Below, one piece after another: positions 1 to 10,300 of a stretch of DNA of 64,000 bases. The position numbers were made by a program, and so were the translations under genes. The first letter of the stretch is position 1; the number at the start of each line of letters is the position of its first letter. Source of the stretch: Tritrichomonas musculus (lineage: Eukaryota; Parabasalia; Tritrichomonadida; Tritrichomonadidae); NCBI GenBank assembly GCA_039105265.1, contig JAPFFF010000069.1, positions 62,001 to 126,000 on the forward strand, written 5' to 3'. Under the pieces are notes generated by a model. The model saw only the letters and a list, made by a program, of their open reading frames with translations, did no database searches and had not been told where the DNA came from.

Positions 1-90
1 ATAATAATGGTTTATTAAAATAGACTTTATTTATCATGTTTTTAGTTAAAATCCACTTTTTTTGAATTCATTAAACTTTTTATTTATAAA

Positions 91-181
91 TAAGATATAG
101 GTGGACTCGAACTTTATCTCTTAAAAAGTCGCGATTAGGATTTAAAGTCTAAAAAAGTCATTATGATCATTACCAATTTTC
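91..181 (-). other. degenerate tRNA-like sequence (Leu-like?)
   Basis: Read on the minus strand there is a good B-box/T-loop match (GTTCGAGTCCAC, plus-strand 101-112). It is preceded by an anticodon-arm-like stretch around 133-152 (AGACTTTAAATCC, resembling the AGACTTAAGATC of eukaryotic tRNA-Leu(UAA)), a possible long variable arm, and an AATTGGTAATG D-loop-like segment. The stems do not pair cleanly and no 5' acceptor partner is visible, so this is a tRNA relic or tRNA-derived repeat rather than a working tRNA. The rest of 1-290 is AT-rich with nothing else recognisable. Confidence 0.3.
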
Positions 182-290
182 ATAAAATATTTGTATATAA
201 ATATTTTGCTGAATAATTAAAAAAAAAATAACATTTTTAGTTGTTTAGAGAATAAGAAAAAAATGAGTCCAAAATTAAAGAGAGTTTTCA

Positions 291-3266
291 TTACTCTTCC
301 ATATCATTCATGACTTGTAGAATCACTTCTTGGACTAGGTCTGCTTTTTCTTCTGGAATAGCACTTGCAAAATTCATAGAAAAGAAATCCAATGACTGAA
401 TCAAGTACTCGATACAGTAATTTGGAAGCAAGGCAACATTTTCATCGAACAATTCCAAAAAGATGCTTAAACAGTCAAACAATGACTGATAGTTTTGAAT
501 AGCTTGAAGGACGAAGAAAACAACAATGCTTTTCATTTCATTTTGTGCATCTTTATTGCTATTCAAAAAGTTCAAAACAAAGCTATTCATTGATTCAGCA
601 TTGAAATAAAAAGGAGTCAGAATGATTGACAATCCGTAAATTGAATCAAACTGAATTTCTTTGTTTGGCTTTTTAAGACCTTCATTAAAATAATTAAATA
701 CAAAGTTAAATATGCCTGGGTCTTGCTGTGGACAATAATGAATAAAGTCAGAATAAATAATTGATCTAATAACATGATTCTCTTCTTTAGAAATCTGAGA
801 GACAATGTCATTAAAATATGAAGATCCAATTCCAGGAAAATACCTGAACAATTCTCTACAAACCAAAGCAGTATTTATTTTTGCTTCCTCATGATTCAAG
901 TAATAAATATCATTCTTATGAATAGTAGTTTCCAATAGGCATATTTCAGAGACAATTATTAAAAAGCGAAGCATATAAAGCAACAAATCAAAGAACATTT
1001 GAACTAACTTTGAAAATCGATGAGATTCACTTTTGAATTTGTTTCCAATTATTTGTGCCAACTCAATTAAAGATTTGGTGAAAGGAACATAATCATTTGT
1101 TTTATATTTTGGATCATCGTTATTCATTGAAAACAATACATAGAATTTTAATAAGTCCGTTAAATCATCTATATTTTGATTTACAATGAAGAAACATTTC
1201 ATCAATTCATAAGCATCGTTTCTTACTTCAGATCGAACAGGCTGAAATGAATAATAAGTTGATCTGAATATTTCCATTGATATTTTATAAATCTTCTCAC
1301 AATATTGAGGTATAATCTGCTCATTTGATTTAAATATCAATGATAATGCACTCAGTGATTTCTCTACCATGTGAAATTGGTCAAGATCAATAACATGAAA
1401 ACCTCCTGAAAAGAAGAAAACCATGCAATTTACATAATAAGGTAGTTCTGACTCATTGCTTACTTTTTCAATATCAAATTTTTTAGAAGCCAGACTAAAA
1501 GCTATTTTTATAATAACCTCATTGAAAATAAAGGAATTATTAATGATTCCTTTCTGAAGACAAGACAAAAAAAATGTAATAATCCTTAATCTTGAGCAAT
1601 TAGACAATGGATACTTATCTCTTTCATTTCCATTTTCATCATACATTTCACCAAATAGAAATTGAAAGGCAAGTTGTAATAAACCATTGAAAAAATCTTG
1701 TGGAAAAGAACAGTTAAAGTCAGGAAGAATTTCAATGCAATTGAAAAACATATCTTCATATTCAAAAGGATTACTGATATAAGTAAACATCTTCTTTCCA
1801 ACATTTTGAGAACAATTTAAAATCCTCTCTTTGAATGAAGATGCAACACATTTATAGCATTGAAAAAGTTCATTCTGATATTCAATTGGAGTGCAGTTAT
1901 CACTTAACTGGTCAAGGATTAGAACAATATTTTCAATGACTTCAGAAAATTTCAATGGAAACTTTTTCAATAGTTCCAATAAAAGTTGGATTTCTTTCAG
2001 TAAAGGATCTTTGTTATTCTCACTTGTAATAACATTCATTAATATATTCATGCAATTTTGTGAACAAAGCGACCATTCTTCATTATCATCAACATTTTTA
2101 ATTACATACCTGAAACTGTTAATTGAATAATATCTAGTGATGTGATCTTGTGAAGTGAAACCAGGAGCAAAAAGTGACAATATTTCATTAGACATGTTCG
2201 AATTAATGAAGAAAATCTTTATCGATTTGAAAGAAGAGCCAAATGCAATATATGCTTTTGGATTTGGCGCGTTATTTTTTAAATATTCAAATGCATGAAA
2301 AGCAAAATCTTTATTACTTCCATACAACTCGGCCAAATCGCTAATTTCATATGAAGTATCTTCTTGACTCATTATTTGAGTGTAAATGTCAAATATGTAA
2401 TTAGCATATTTCATATATGAAATAGGACTTTTGGATACTAGCCTATTCAAACCAAATGTAATGATGCTTTTGACTTCAGGGAAGCCTGGATTTGTCAGCA
2501 TTTCGATAAATAATTCAAAATATTTATCAAATAAATTATCGAATATTGACAGCTCAAATCTGGCATTTGAGCAAACAATATTGAAAAGAACAGTTTTATT
2601 TGGCATGCGACGGAGGATATTTGGTAATTCGCTTAATATGGGAATGAAGATATCTGGAGGACTATATTTACCATAATCAGCAAGAGCAAAAAATAATAGC
2701 AAAATTGAGGATATATATGGAGAATCAGATTCTAATATTGAGGACAACGCACTTTGAACATAAATAAAATATATTTCAAAGTAATTGCTGATATCATATA
2801 TTTTTTTTGGTATAATTTCCGATAAACAACTCGATATACTGGATGAAACTATTTTATTCGATGAGTATAGTAATTCGTTTAATGCTTCAAGAAGTTGTGG
2901 CCATTTTTCTTTAAAATAATTAATTGCAATTACAATGTCATTTGATAAAATATTAAAATCGTTTGGAGATAAATTTTGCGACTGGAAAATAGATAAAAGT
3001 GAATTTTGTATCTTTAAAGATGCCTCTCCTGATAACAAAATATCATTTGATTTTAGAAAGGCAAAATATCTCCCTATAAGAATTAGTATCAAAGTTCTCT
3101 CTTGCTCACTTGTCGATGTCGATAAAGTTTGAAAATGAATTTGGGCAAGTTCTTCTGGGTAGTTGATAACCATCTCTGTATAGGAATTAAGAGCTAGCAT
3201 ATTGGCTTCATTGTCACCACTTAATACTGATTGAAGAATAATATTAAATTGATTCCCAATATTCAA
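291..3266 (-). CDS. importin-beta/exportin-like HEAT-repeat protein
   Basis: Open frame of 991 codons, all-helical with a repeating leucine/phenylalanine pattern typical of HEAT arrays. The first residues (FNIILQSVLSGDNEANML) match the start of the importin-beta N-terminal domain, where a first helix is followed by a D-N-E turn. Karyopherins of this family are 900-1100 residues and carry cargo through the nuclear pore with Ran-GTP; length and N-terminus fit, but I cannot name the cargo class. Start is uncertain: the frame opens at a TTG (3264-3266) and no in-frame ATG precedes it before the stop at 3309-3311. The first ATG in frame is at 3198-3200 and would remove about 22 conserved residues. 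An ATG in another frame lies at 3310-3312, so a short unseen intron, an indel or a sequencing error near 3265-3300 is possible. It is convergent with nothing; the tRNA-Pro lies 100 bp upstream. Confidence 0.72.
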   Translation of the reverse strand: MNIGNQFNIILQSVLSGDNEANMLALNSYTEMVINYPEELAQIHFQTLSTSTSEQERTLILILIGRYFAFLKSNDILLSGEASLKIQNSLLSIFQSQNLSPNDFNILSNDIVIAINYFKEKWPQLLEALNELLYSSNKIVSSSISSCLSEIIPKKIYDISNYFEIYFIYVQSALSSILESDSPYISSILLLFFALADYGKYSPPDIFIPILSELPNILRRMPNKTVLFNIVCSNARFELSIFDNLFDKYFELFIEMLTNPGFPEVKSIITFGLNRLVSKSPISYMKYANYIFDIYTQIMSQEDTSYEISDLAELYGSNKDFAFHAFEYLKNNAPNPKAYIAFGSSFKSIKIFFINSNMSNEILSLFAPGFTSQDHITRYYSINSFRYVIKNVDDNEEWSLCSQNCMNILMNVITSENNKDPLLKEIQLLLELLKKFPLKFSEVIENIVLILDQLSDNCTPIEYQNELFQCYKCVASSFKERILNCSQNVGKKMFTYISNPFEYEDMFFNCIEILPDFNCSFPQDFFNGLLQLAFQFLFGEMYDENGNERDKYPLSNCSRLRIITFFLSCLQKGIINNSFIFNEVIIKIAFSLASKKFDIEKVSNESELPYYVNCMVFFFSGGFHVIDLDQFHMVEKSLSALSLIFKSNEQIIPQYCEKIYKISMEIFRSTYYSFQPVRSEVRNDAYELMKCFFIVNQNIDDLTDLLKFYVLFSMNNDDPKYKTNDYVPFTKSLIELAQIIGNKFKSESHRFSKLVQMFFDLLLYMLRFLIIVSEICLLETTIHKNDIYYLNHEEAKINTALVCRELFRYFPGIGSSYFNDIVSQISKEENHVIRSIIYSDFIHYCPQQDPGIFNFVFNYFNEGLKKPNKEIQFDSIYGLSIILTPFYFNAESMNSFVLNFLNSNKDAQNEMKSIVVFFVLQAIQNYQSLFDCLSIFLELFDENVALLPNYCIEYLIQSLDFFSMNFASAIPEEKADLVQEVILQVMNDMEE

Positions 3267-3366
3267 TTTGTAAAACAGTTTGGATAAGTAAATGTGAAAA
3301 TATAATCGTCATGTCAAATTTCAACTTTTTAATTCATAAATATTTTTATTTTTTTGAAGTATTTGA

Positions 3367-3437
3367 GCGCAATTAGTCTAGTGGTATGATTCGCGCTTAG
3401 GGTGCGCGGGGTCCCGGGTTCAATTCCCGGATTGCCC
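3367..3437 (+). tRNA. tRNA-Pro (anticodon AGG)
   Basis: Cloverleaf can be drawn by eye: acceptor GCGCAAT/ATTGCCC, D-arm GTCTAGTGGTATGAT, anticodon stem CGCGC/GCGCG around the loop TTAGGGT (anticodon AGG at 3399-3401), T-arm CCGGGTTCAATTCCCGG. A run of six T at 3442-3447 is a standard Pol III terminator. No intron and no encoded CCA. One oddity: acceptor position 2 is C opposite C71, whereas most tRNA-Pro start GGG; this leaves one mismatch in the acceptor stem. Confidence 0.9.
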
Positions 3438-3620
3438 AAAATTTTTTAAATATTGTAACAATTTGATAGTTTATTAATTCCTATAGTCAACTCGGCTTGA
3501 ACGTTCTTTTTCTATAAGTGATATTAACTGCAGAAACATTTTCGCCAAAATATTCAATATTTTTTTTTTTATAAAATTCACATTTTTCATCATTTTTGGA
3601 ATTTAATAAGAATAATTAAT

Positions 3621-3731
3621 TGGACGCCATTGATGTATGCATCTTTCTATGGCCATACTAAAATTGTTCAACTTTTATTAACAAAACCAAATATTGAAAT
3701 CAATTGTAAAAGTATTTTACTATAAAAGTTC
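3621..3731 (+). pseudogene. ankyrin-repeat fragment
   Basis: Frame 3621 reads WTPLMYASFYGHTKIVQLLL followed by TKPNIEINCK, a textbook ankyrin unit (TPLhxAxxxGHxxIVxLLL). It is preceded by no start codon and ends in TAA at once, so it is a detached piece of an ankyrin-family gene. Codon use resembles the other ankyrin loci of this window. Confidence 0.6.
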
Positions 3732-3757
3732 GCAATGTCTCCAAGGATTTCTTTTCT

Positions 3758-4366
3758 TTGGAGGCGACTAGCAGCTGGAAGAGTGGCCACTACATAACAA
3801 CTGATGCTGTAACAGATGAAAGCGACAAAAGTTACTGGGTGTCAGCAACGCCGAGCAGCGACACATTTCAAAATTGTGTCATTGCCACATTTCACAATTC
3901 TGTCATGATAGAAGCTGTTCTTATTGATCATTTTATCAAACAAAGGACTGACGAACATTCAGCTGCTATCCAATCAGGTTCAAGATATGTTCAGCACTGA
4001 ACAATGATGAATGCACATTAAGAGGAACATTTATTGGAATGCCAGAAGAATCAGTAGATAGAGTTCAAATGTTAATTGCACAAAGTGCCAGCATACAAGC
4101 TTCGACCATTCGTGTTTGATAATTATGGCGGAAGCTTATATGCTGGCACACCCCGGTTCATTTTCGTACAAAAGATCACTGGATATGACGTTATTAATTA
4201 TCATGTTAATACAGACTGATGGAATATATCCAAGTTTGAAAAATATTGGTCAATTGGAGATCAAGGAAAAGGTCATGTTGACAATTTATTTGATGAAAAT
4301 GATGGCGACAATAGTTACTGGGAGTCAAGTTCTCCATCAGTCATTACGGCTTGTCAGATTTTATAG
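3758..4366 (+). pseudogene. broken gene, possible galactose-binding-like (F5/8C) domain
   Basis: Three reading frames in turn give protein-like text: DESDKSYWVSATPSSDTF (3758-4000), then FKICSALNNDECTLRGTFIG (about 3975-4118), then NYGGSLYAGTPRFIFVQKI to DGDNSYWESSSPSVITACQI (about 4110-4366). The recurring D-x-SYW-x-S-x-PS pattern followed by a strand resembles the start of discoidin/F5-8 type C domains found in trichomonad surface or BTB proteins. Frame changes near 3980 and 4110 show it is decayed. The family call is tentative; the decay is clear. Confidence 0.4.
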
Positions 4367-4496
4367 ATAAGCTAAATAAAAAAATTCTTTTTATAAATGT
4401 CCGACAATTGAATTTAGATAGTATTCATTTGTGTGAGTAGTGTATGTTTTTGAAATTCATCATAAAGGCGCATAAGAAAAAAAAAAGGTAATAATT

Positions 4497-4680
4497 AACC
4501 TCAAAAATTATAAATCTGCCTTAATGGTTGCCATTGAAAAGTCAAATATTCAATCACTTGATATGATCGTCAATAAAAAAAGATTTTATCGTAAAGAAAG
4601 TTGCTTTCATTATGCTTTCTACATCTCTGATATTAAAATTGCTAAGCAAATAATTTTAATCAAAAGTTTAAATGTTAATT

Positions 4681-4690
<10 letters not shown>
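4497..4690 (+). pseudogene. ankyrin-repeat fragment ending in poly(A)
   Basis: The frame reads KSALMVAIEKSNIQSLDMIV then ESCFHYAFYISDIKIAKQII and LNVNC, matching two consecutive divergent ankyrin repeats of trichomonad type. It runs straight into a run of 45 A (4683-4727), which destroys the frame. No start codon or upstream exon is visible, though the fragment at 3621 could be from the same ancestral gene. Confidence 0.5.

Positions 4691-4727
<37 letters not shown>
4683..4727 (+). repeat. poly(A) run of 45
   Basis: Uninterrupted A45 directly after the ankyrin fragment. It could be the tail of a reverse-transcribed mRNA fragment or simple slippage; no target-site duplication is evident. Confidence 0.8.
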
Positions 4728-4729
<2 letters not shown>

Positions 4730-4769
4730 AGAAAAGCTGTCACAATGTTGCCAAATAGTCTCTTAAAAA

Positions 4770-5310
4770 GTTAAAATTATTATTATAATGAAACATTTGT
4801 TTTTTATTATCTATTTATTTTTAATGATTAATAAAATTGTCATAAGTGTGAAGTATGTTAATGAATAAAGAAATACATAAGTGTGAAATATTATCCAAAT
4901 TTTAAAATGAAGAAAGATATCATCCTTATGAAAATATTATAAAAAAGTGCTGTTGCCACGATATTTTATATTGGTTAATAAGAATAATTTAAGAAATAAC
5001 GAAATATGATTGAGTTTTTAGATATGAATGAAATTCAGTCAAATCAGAAACTATAAAAAAGATTTTATTTAATTATGTATATCTAGTTGTTTAGGATATT
5101 TTATATTAAAGATCAATTATATAAAATTTTAAGAAAAGATAATAATTTTTGCAAAATGTAAGAAATGTTTTAATAAAATTTCAAAAAAGGATTTTAAAAA
5201 GTTAGTAGGTTAATATATTAATGAATTTTGGAATTAATTAAATAATTTCTTGTTAAAGACATATTTCAAATGTAAAATATAATTAGAAAAGGATGAAAAA
5301 AAAATAAATT
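4770..5310. other. AT-rich, no gene seen
   Basis: No open frame of note, no recognisable RNA gene and no repeat structure beyond A/T runs. Confidence 0.6.
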
Positions 5311-5316
5311 TGTTTA

Positions 5317-5385
5317 ATGGGGGCTTCGCCCCCATAACGACCAATCTTTTACGGGGCTGGTTCCAGCCCCGTAAAAGATTGATCG
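5317..5385. repeat. two adjacent GC-rich perfect hairpins
   Basis: First hairpin 5317-5335: ATGGGGGC, loop TTC, GCCCCCAT. Second hairpin 5338-5385: arms of 23 bp with a 2-nt loop (TT at 5361-5362) and one mismatch; the inner 18 bp (AATCTTTTACGGGGCTGG at 5343-5360) pair perfectly. The G+C core stands out sharply from the AT-rich surroundings. It could be a short palindromic mobile element or a structured RNA end; no ORF is attached. Confidence 0.75.
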
Positions 5386-5389
5386 CTAA

Positions 5390-5888
5390 AAAAAGTGATT
5401 TTTAACATTTCAAGGTAATTGATAAATTCATAAAAAAATCCTTTCAAATGTTCACAAAAAATTCATGAAATAAAAATATTTATCGCAAGAATAACTTCAT
5501 AAGAAATAATTATATGATTAATTATTATTTGAAAAACAGTTAAATAAATAAAATATTAAATTATTAGTTTGGAAACATTTAATTTAACAGAAAAAAAAAA
5601 AAATAATATTTATGATATTTCCAGATAAAAGTTAACATAATATTATTTTGAGCTGATTAATTTATTATTGGATACAAAATATATCATAAGGACTATTTTT
5701 TCAAAGATTTAAATCAGTGTAATATCGAACTTTGAAAAATTTTATACTAATTAATATATATTAAAAAAAAAAAAAGATTTAGGAATAAAGAAGATAAATA
5801 ATTAAAATGTTCGATGGGAGTGAAATGTAAACGGTAGAAGTTGAGAATAAAGAATGGATAACAAGATTTACTAATAATAATAATTTTC
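5390..5888. other. AT-rich, no gene seen
   Basis: A short open run around 5806-5890 (MFDGSEM stop TVEVENKEW) may be a remnant of the coding fragment that continues after the foldback element at 6287. Otherwise empty. Confidence 0.4.
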
Positions 5889-5903
5889 AAAACATTGAGT
5901 TCT

Positions 5904-6286
5904 ATAATAAAAGAAAATGTGCTTATAAACCCACAAAAAGTTTAACTTTTTCTTTATTTATAAAGTCGTATAAACAAAATTGAAACAAAAAAAAATATTT
6001 TCATATGTATAAAAATATTAATTTTTAATCTTTTTATATTTTTACATAATTTTTACCGAGACTACATACCGCCTAGCGGGCGTCGAGCGAGGCGAAGCCG
6101 AGTCGAGACCCCGCGGATGGCGGTAAGTATCGGTAAAAATTATGTACCATAAAAAGATTAAAATATAATTATTTTTTTAACTATTGAAAATATTTTTTTT
6201 TGTTTCAAATTTTGTTTATGTGGACTTTTATATAAAGAAAAAGTTAAACTTTTTGTGGGTTTATAAGCACATTTTCTCTTACAATA
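5904..6286. mobile_element. foldback MITE with GC-rich core
   Basis: About 175-bp terminal inverted repeats: both ends read GAAAATGTGCTTATAAACCC inward, and the arms continue through AAAAAGTTTAACTTTTTC and ACATAATTTTTACCGA. The core (about 6070-6125) is strongly GC-rich (ACCGCC...GGCGGT) and itself hairpin-forming. The element is bracketed by an exact 15-bp direct repeat AAAACATTGAGTTCT (5889-5903 and 6287-6301), which looks like a target-site duplication, long for a cut-and-paste element. No ORF inside. The two arms are roughly 90 percent alike, so it is not brand-new. Confidence 0.8.
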
Positions 6287-6326
6287 AAAACATTGAGTTC
6301 TTTTGTAATTTAAACGAAGAAAGCCC

Positions 6327-6599
6327 TTGTTAACAATTGGTTGGTTAAAACAAAATCATCCTATAAAACATGAATTTGGTCTTCCATGTTATCATGATAT
6401 AATTAATAATGCAACAAATACATTAAATCCAATTATTCCAATTGAATCGATTCCAAATATTTATTTTTATTCAGGTCCAATCATCGAAGAAGAAACAAAG
6501 ATTGTTAATATTCAAGATGACAATGGTGAAAAAATTGATTTTTCATTTACTAATTTAATGTTGATGTTTGCCAGAAACTTTATAAAAAATTTAGGATAA
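6327..6599 (+). pseudogene. coding fragment, possible SWIM/MULE C-terminus
   Basis: About 90 codons, no ATG at the 5' end (frame opens at a TTG). It contains HEFGLPCYHDII, reminiscent of the GLPCxHII end of a SWIM zinc finger; the MULE relic at 16.8 kb has SGLPCCHIIAL. The remainder (PIIPIESIPNIYFYSGPI) is not recognised. The foldback MITE just upstream may have split it from its N-terminal part. Product uncertain. Confidence 0.35.
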
Positions 6600-6605
6600 A
6601 TTTAG

Positions 6606-6984
6606 GTACATATATAAACCAGCGTTGTTTATCGATACGACTAAATACCAAGATACAAATAATAAAGAAGATGATAATACAAATAACAAAGATGAAGAAG
6701 ACGAACAACCTCCTTTATACAGCCCTAAGTTTAATCACCACCTTAATCTAGATCCAATTTATATCAGTTTACAGATACTACAAGAATTGCAAAATATAAA
6801 CGAGTACTTAAAGAAAGAAAGAGAACGAAAGGAGCACAAGAAACTTACTAAAGAATTAATAAACGAGGTAATTAAACAGAATAAAGAAGAAGACTCGAGC
6901 GATGATGTTGATATAGTTTATTACGAACCGATGCCTAAGATGATGAGGAGAAATAAAGTCTTTGCTGATATGATTAATAAGTAA
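6606..6984 (+). pseudogene. acidic coiled-coil fragment, unknown
   Basis: About 125 codons without an in-frame ATG before codon 100. Acidic, D/E/N-rich start, then a lysine/glutamate helix (LQELQNINEYLKKERERKEH) likely to form a coiled coil, then a DSSDDVDIVYYEP segment and a basic tail. Better G+C and codon texture than the surrounding DNA. Lies 33 bp before the next ORF on the same strand, suggesting they belong to one accessory unit with the helicase island. No family recognised. Confidence 0.4.
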
Positions 6985-7017
6985 GCAATCTTTGTTATTA
7001 TTTTTGTTTATATTTAA

Positions 7018-7290
7018 ATGAATATTTATGATATTAGTGAAAAAGAAATTTTGTTTAACTTCATAAGAGAGCTAGCTAAGAGAGATGAGATTAAACCATT
7101 AAGGAAGCTTATAAAGAATAATCCTTACTGTAATCAATTTAAACCTAAGGAACTTAATAATCAGATTAAGATAACTGGATACAAGTTTACTAAAAGGAAT
7201 GGTAATTTAATATTAATCGTAGACAAGAAGGATTCAGTTAATGATAAGTGCCTTGGTGTATTAAATGAAGTTATGAATGAGTTGATCTAA
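7018..7290 (+). CDS. small protein of the helicase island, family of two in this window
   Basis: 90 codons with a proper ATG (7018). Predicted helical first half (NFIRELAKRDEIKPLRKLI) and a beta-like second half (ITGYKFTKRNGNLILIVDKK). The segment KLIKNNPYCNQFKPKELNNQI matches KLLHHNPNAWKYNTRELNEEI of the ORF at 14256-14504, which sits next to the decayed helicase copy. So this protein and the helicase travel together. Function unknown; a small DNA-binding or accessory replication protein is only a guess. Confidence 0.5.
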   Translation: MNIYDISEKEILFNFIRELAKRDEIKPLRKLIKNNPYCNQFKPKELNNQIKITGYKFTKRNGNLILIVDKKDSVNDKCLGVLNEVMNELI

Positions 7291-7329
7291 TAATATATTA
7301 TTTTTGTCTTCGCTGGAATAATATTAAAA

Positions 7330-10300
7330 AAAGATGTTTATGTTCTGTCATCTGTCATCTGTCCGCTCCATTTTTTAGGAAACGATTTATCCAGTGACGC
7401 CCAGTGACATAGTGACATTATTACATCTTTCTTGTTGTAGTTAATTGGTCTCTCATTTGACCTGTTCATTACATTATCTAAGAACAAGGAACAGAATGAT
7501 CATTAAGGTTAACAGGCCTCGCAGGGAAATCTAACCCTATTTTTCTAACCTATTTTGTTTGATTTGATGATTGATGAACAAATGATAGTATTGAATAGAA
7601 TTACTGATTGATTAAACCTAATTATTGTTATTATTGATTGATTGAACGAATTGTAATTGATTATTGATTGATTGAACGAATTGAGTGCTGTTTGAATACT
7701 GGATTGATTGCTGTTTGATTTGATTAGATTGAATGTTTGTTGAATGTAATTGACCTGTCATCTGTCAACTGTCCACTTAATTTTCATGAACTGATTACTA
7801 ATATGGTGAAGAGGTTAGATCTAACCCTATTTTTCTAACCTATTTTGTTTGATTTGATGATTGATGAACAAATGATAGTATTGAATAGAATTACTGATTG
7901 ATTAAACCTAATTATTGTTATTATTGATTGATTGAACGAATTGTAATTGATTATTGATTGATTGAACGAATTGAGTGCTGTTTGAATACTGGATTGATTG
8001 CTGTTTGAATACTGGATTGATTGCTGTTTGAATACTGGATTGATTGCTGTTTGATTTGATTAGATTGAATGTTTGTTGAATGTAATTGACCTGTCATCTG
8101 TCAACTGTCCACTTCATTTTCATGAACTGATTACTAATAAGGTGAAGAGGTTAGATCTAACCCTATTTTTCTAACCCTTGTATTTGACCTGTCATCTTTA
8201 TCTTACTTGTTCTATTCAGTGACACGAAGCGGTATTTGTTAAATGCATTTTACATGAATTGGCCTCTTATTTGACCTATATTTGAATCTGTCCATTACAT
8301 TATCTAAGAAGCATTATTGATTGATAATGTGAATTAACCTTAGTACTTGAACGAATCTAATTATTAAACGAATTGAATGAATTGAATGAACGAACGAACG
8401 AATGAATGAATGAAAGGAATTGAATGAAATGAACGAACGAATGAAATGGCCTCTTATTTAAAAAATATAGTCAGGGTGAAGAGGTGAATTCTCACCCGAT
8501 TTTCGTCACCTGTATTTGACATGAATTATTATAAGTGTTATTGAACAAATTGAATGAATTGAACGAATGAAACGAATAAACAAATTGAATGAATTGAATG
8601 ATAGTATTAAGCAAATTAATGAACTGAAATGACCTTATTGAACAAATGGAATTGAATGGAATAAATTGAATAGATTGAACGAATGCATTTGATTGGTCCA
8701 TATTTCTCTGTTTCATGTTGTGGCTGTTAAATGAAAGTAGAGGTGACAAAAATATAGTGACAATTCACCTGCTCACCTTTAATACAATTCACCTTAGTAT
8801 TTAGAAATGGAATTGAATAAATGATGTTGAATTGTCCCACTCTTTCTTGTTGTGATATTATTGTAAGTGTTATTGAACAAATTAACTACACTATTAAACG
8901 AACTGAATTGGCTGGAAGCAATAAGGGTTAGAAAAATAGGGTTAAATCTAACCTGCTAACCTTTAATGCATTTTACATAAATTGAGTGCTTGTTTTGAAC
9001 GAACAAATAGAATGAATTGAATGGAATTGAATGAATGGAATTGAATAGATTGAATGAATGAAACGAAATGTTGTTTGAAATGAATAGAATGAATGGAATT
9101 AACTATACTAACAAATGAACAAATGTTGTTTGAAATGAATAGAATGAATGAATAATGTTATTTCTCGTTAATGCATTTTACATAAATTGAGTGCTTGTTT
9201 TGAACGAACGAATGATAGTATTAAGCAAATTAATGAACTGAAATGACCTTATTGAACAAATTGAATGGAATGAAAAAATGAAACGAATTGAATAGATTGA
9301 ACAAATGGAACGATAGTATTGAAACGGCCTTGTTGTGAATGTTATTGCAAGTGTTATTAAACAAATTGAATGATAGTATTGAACGAATGTATTGAATGAA
9401 TTAAACGAACGAATGAAATGATGTCGATTGAATGATAGTATTAAACAAATTAACTACACTATTAAATGATGTTATTGGCTGGAATGAATAAATGAATAAA
9501 TAATGTTATTTCTCATTAATGTATTTTACATAAATTGGCCTCTTATTTGAAAAATATAGTCATGGGTGAAGAGGTGAATTCGTCACCTGTATTTGATTAT
9601 TTGAATTGAATGGCCTTGTTGTGAATGTTATTGCAAGTGTTATTAAACAAATTGAATGATAGTATTGAACGAATGTATTGAATGAATTAAACGAACGAAT
9701 GAAATGTTGTTTGAAATGAATAAATGAATAATGTCGATTGAACGAATTGAATGGAATGTTGTTTGAAATGAATAAAATGAATAGAACGAATTGACTGGAA
9801 TGAAATGTTGTTTGAAATGAATAAAATGAATAGAACGAATTGACTGGAATGAAATGTTGTTTGAAATGAATAAAATGAATAGAATGAATAGAATGAATAG
9901 AACGAATTGACTGAAATGAATAAATGAATTGACCTTGTTTGTGATATTGAACAAATTGAATGATAGTGTAGAACGAATTGACCTTAATATTAGCCTTGCT
10001 TTGAATTAATAGAATGAACATGATTGCTGGGTTTAATATTATTGAGCAAATTGAACGAATCTAATTGAATAAATTGAGTGAACGAACGAATGTATTTGAC
10101 CTCTCTTTCTTGTTGAATGAATGATAGTATTAAGCAAATTAACTAACATATTAAACGAACTGAATTGACCTTATTGAACAAATTGAATGAATTGAATGAA
10201 TGATGTCGAATATATTAACCACACTATTAAACGAACTGAAATGACCTTATTGAGAATATATAAATGAATTGACCGGAGGCAATAAGGGTTAGAAAAATAA

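Noticed and set aside
7540-8177. CTAACCCTA words as telomere repeats
   Set aside because: They occur only inside the 36-bp modules, once each, never in tandem, and change together with the palindrome.
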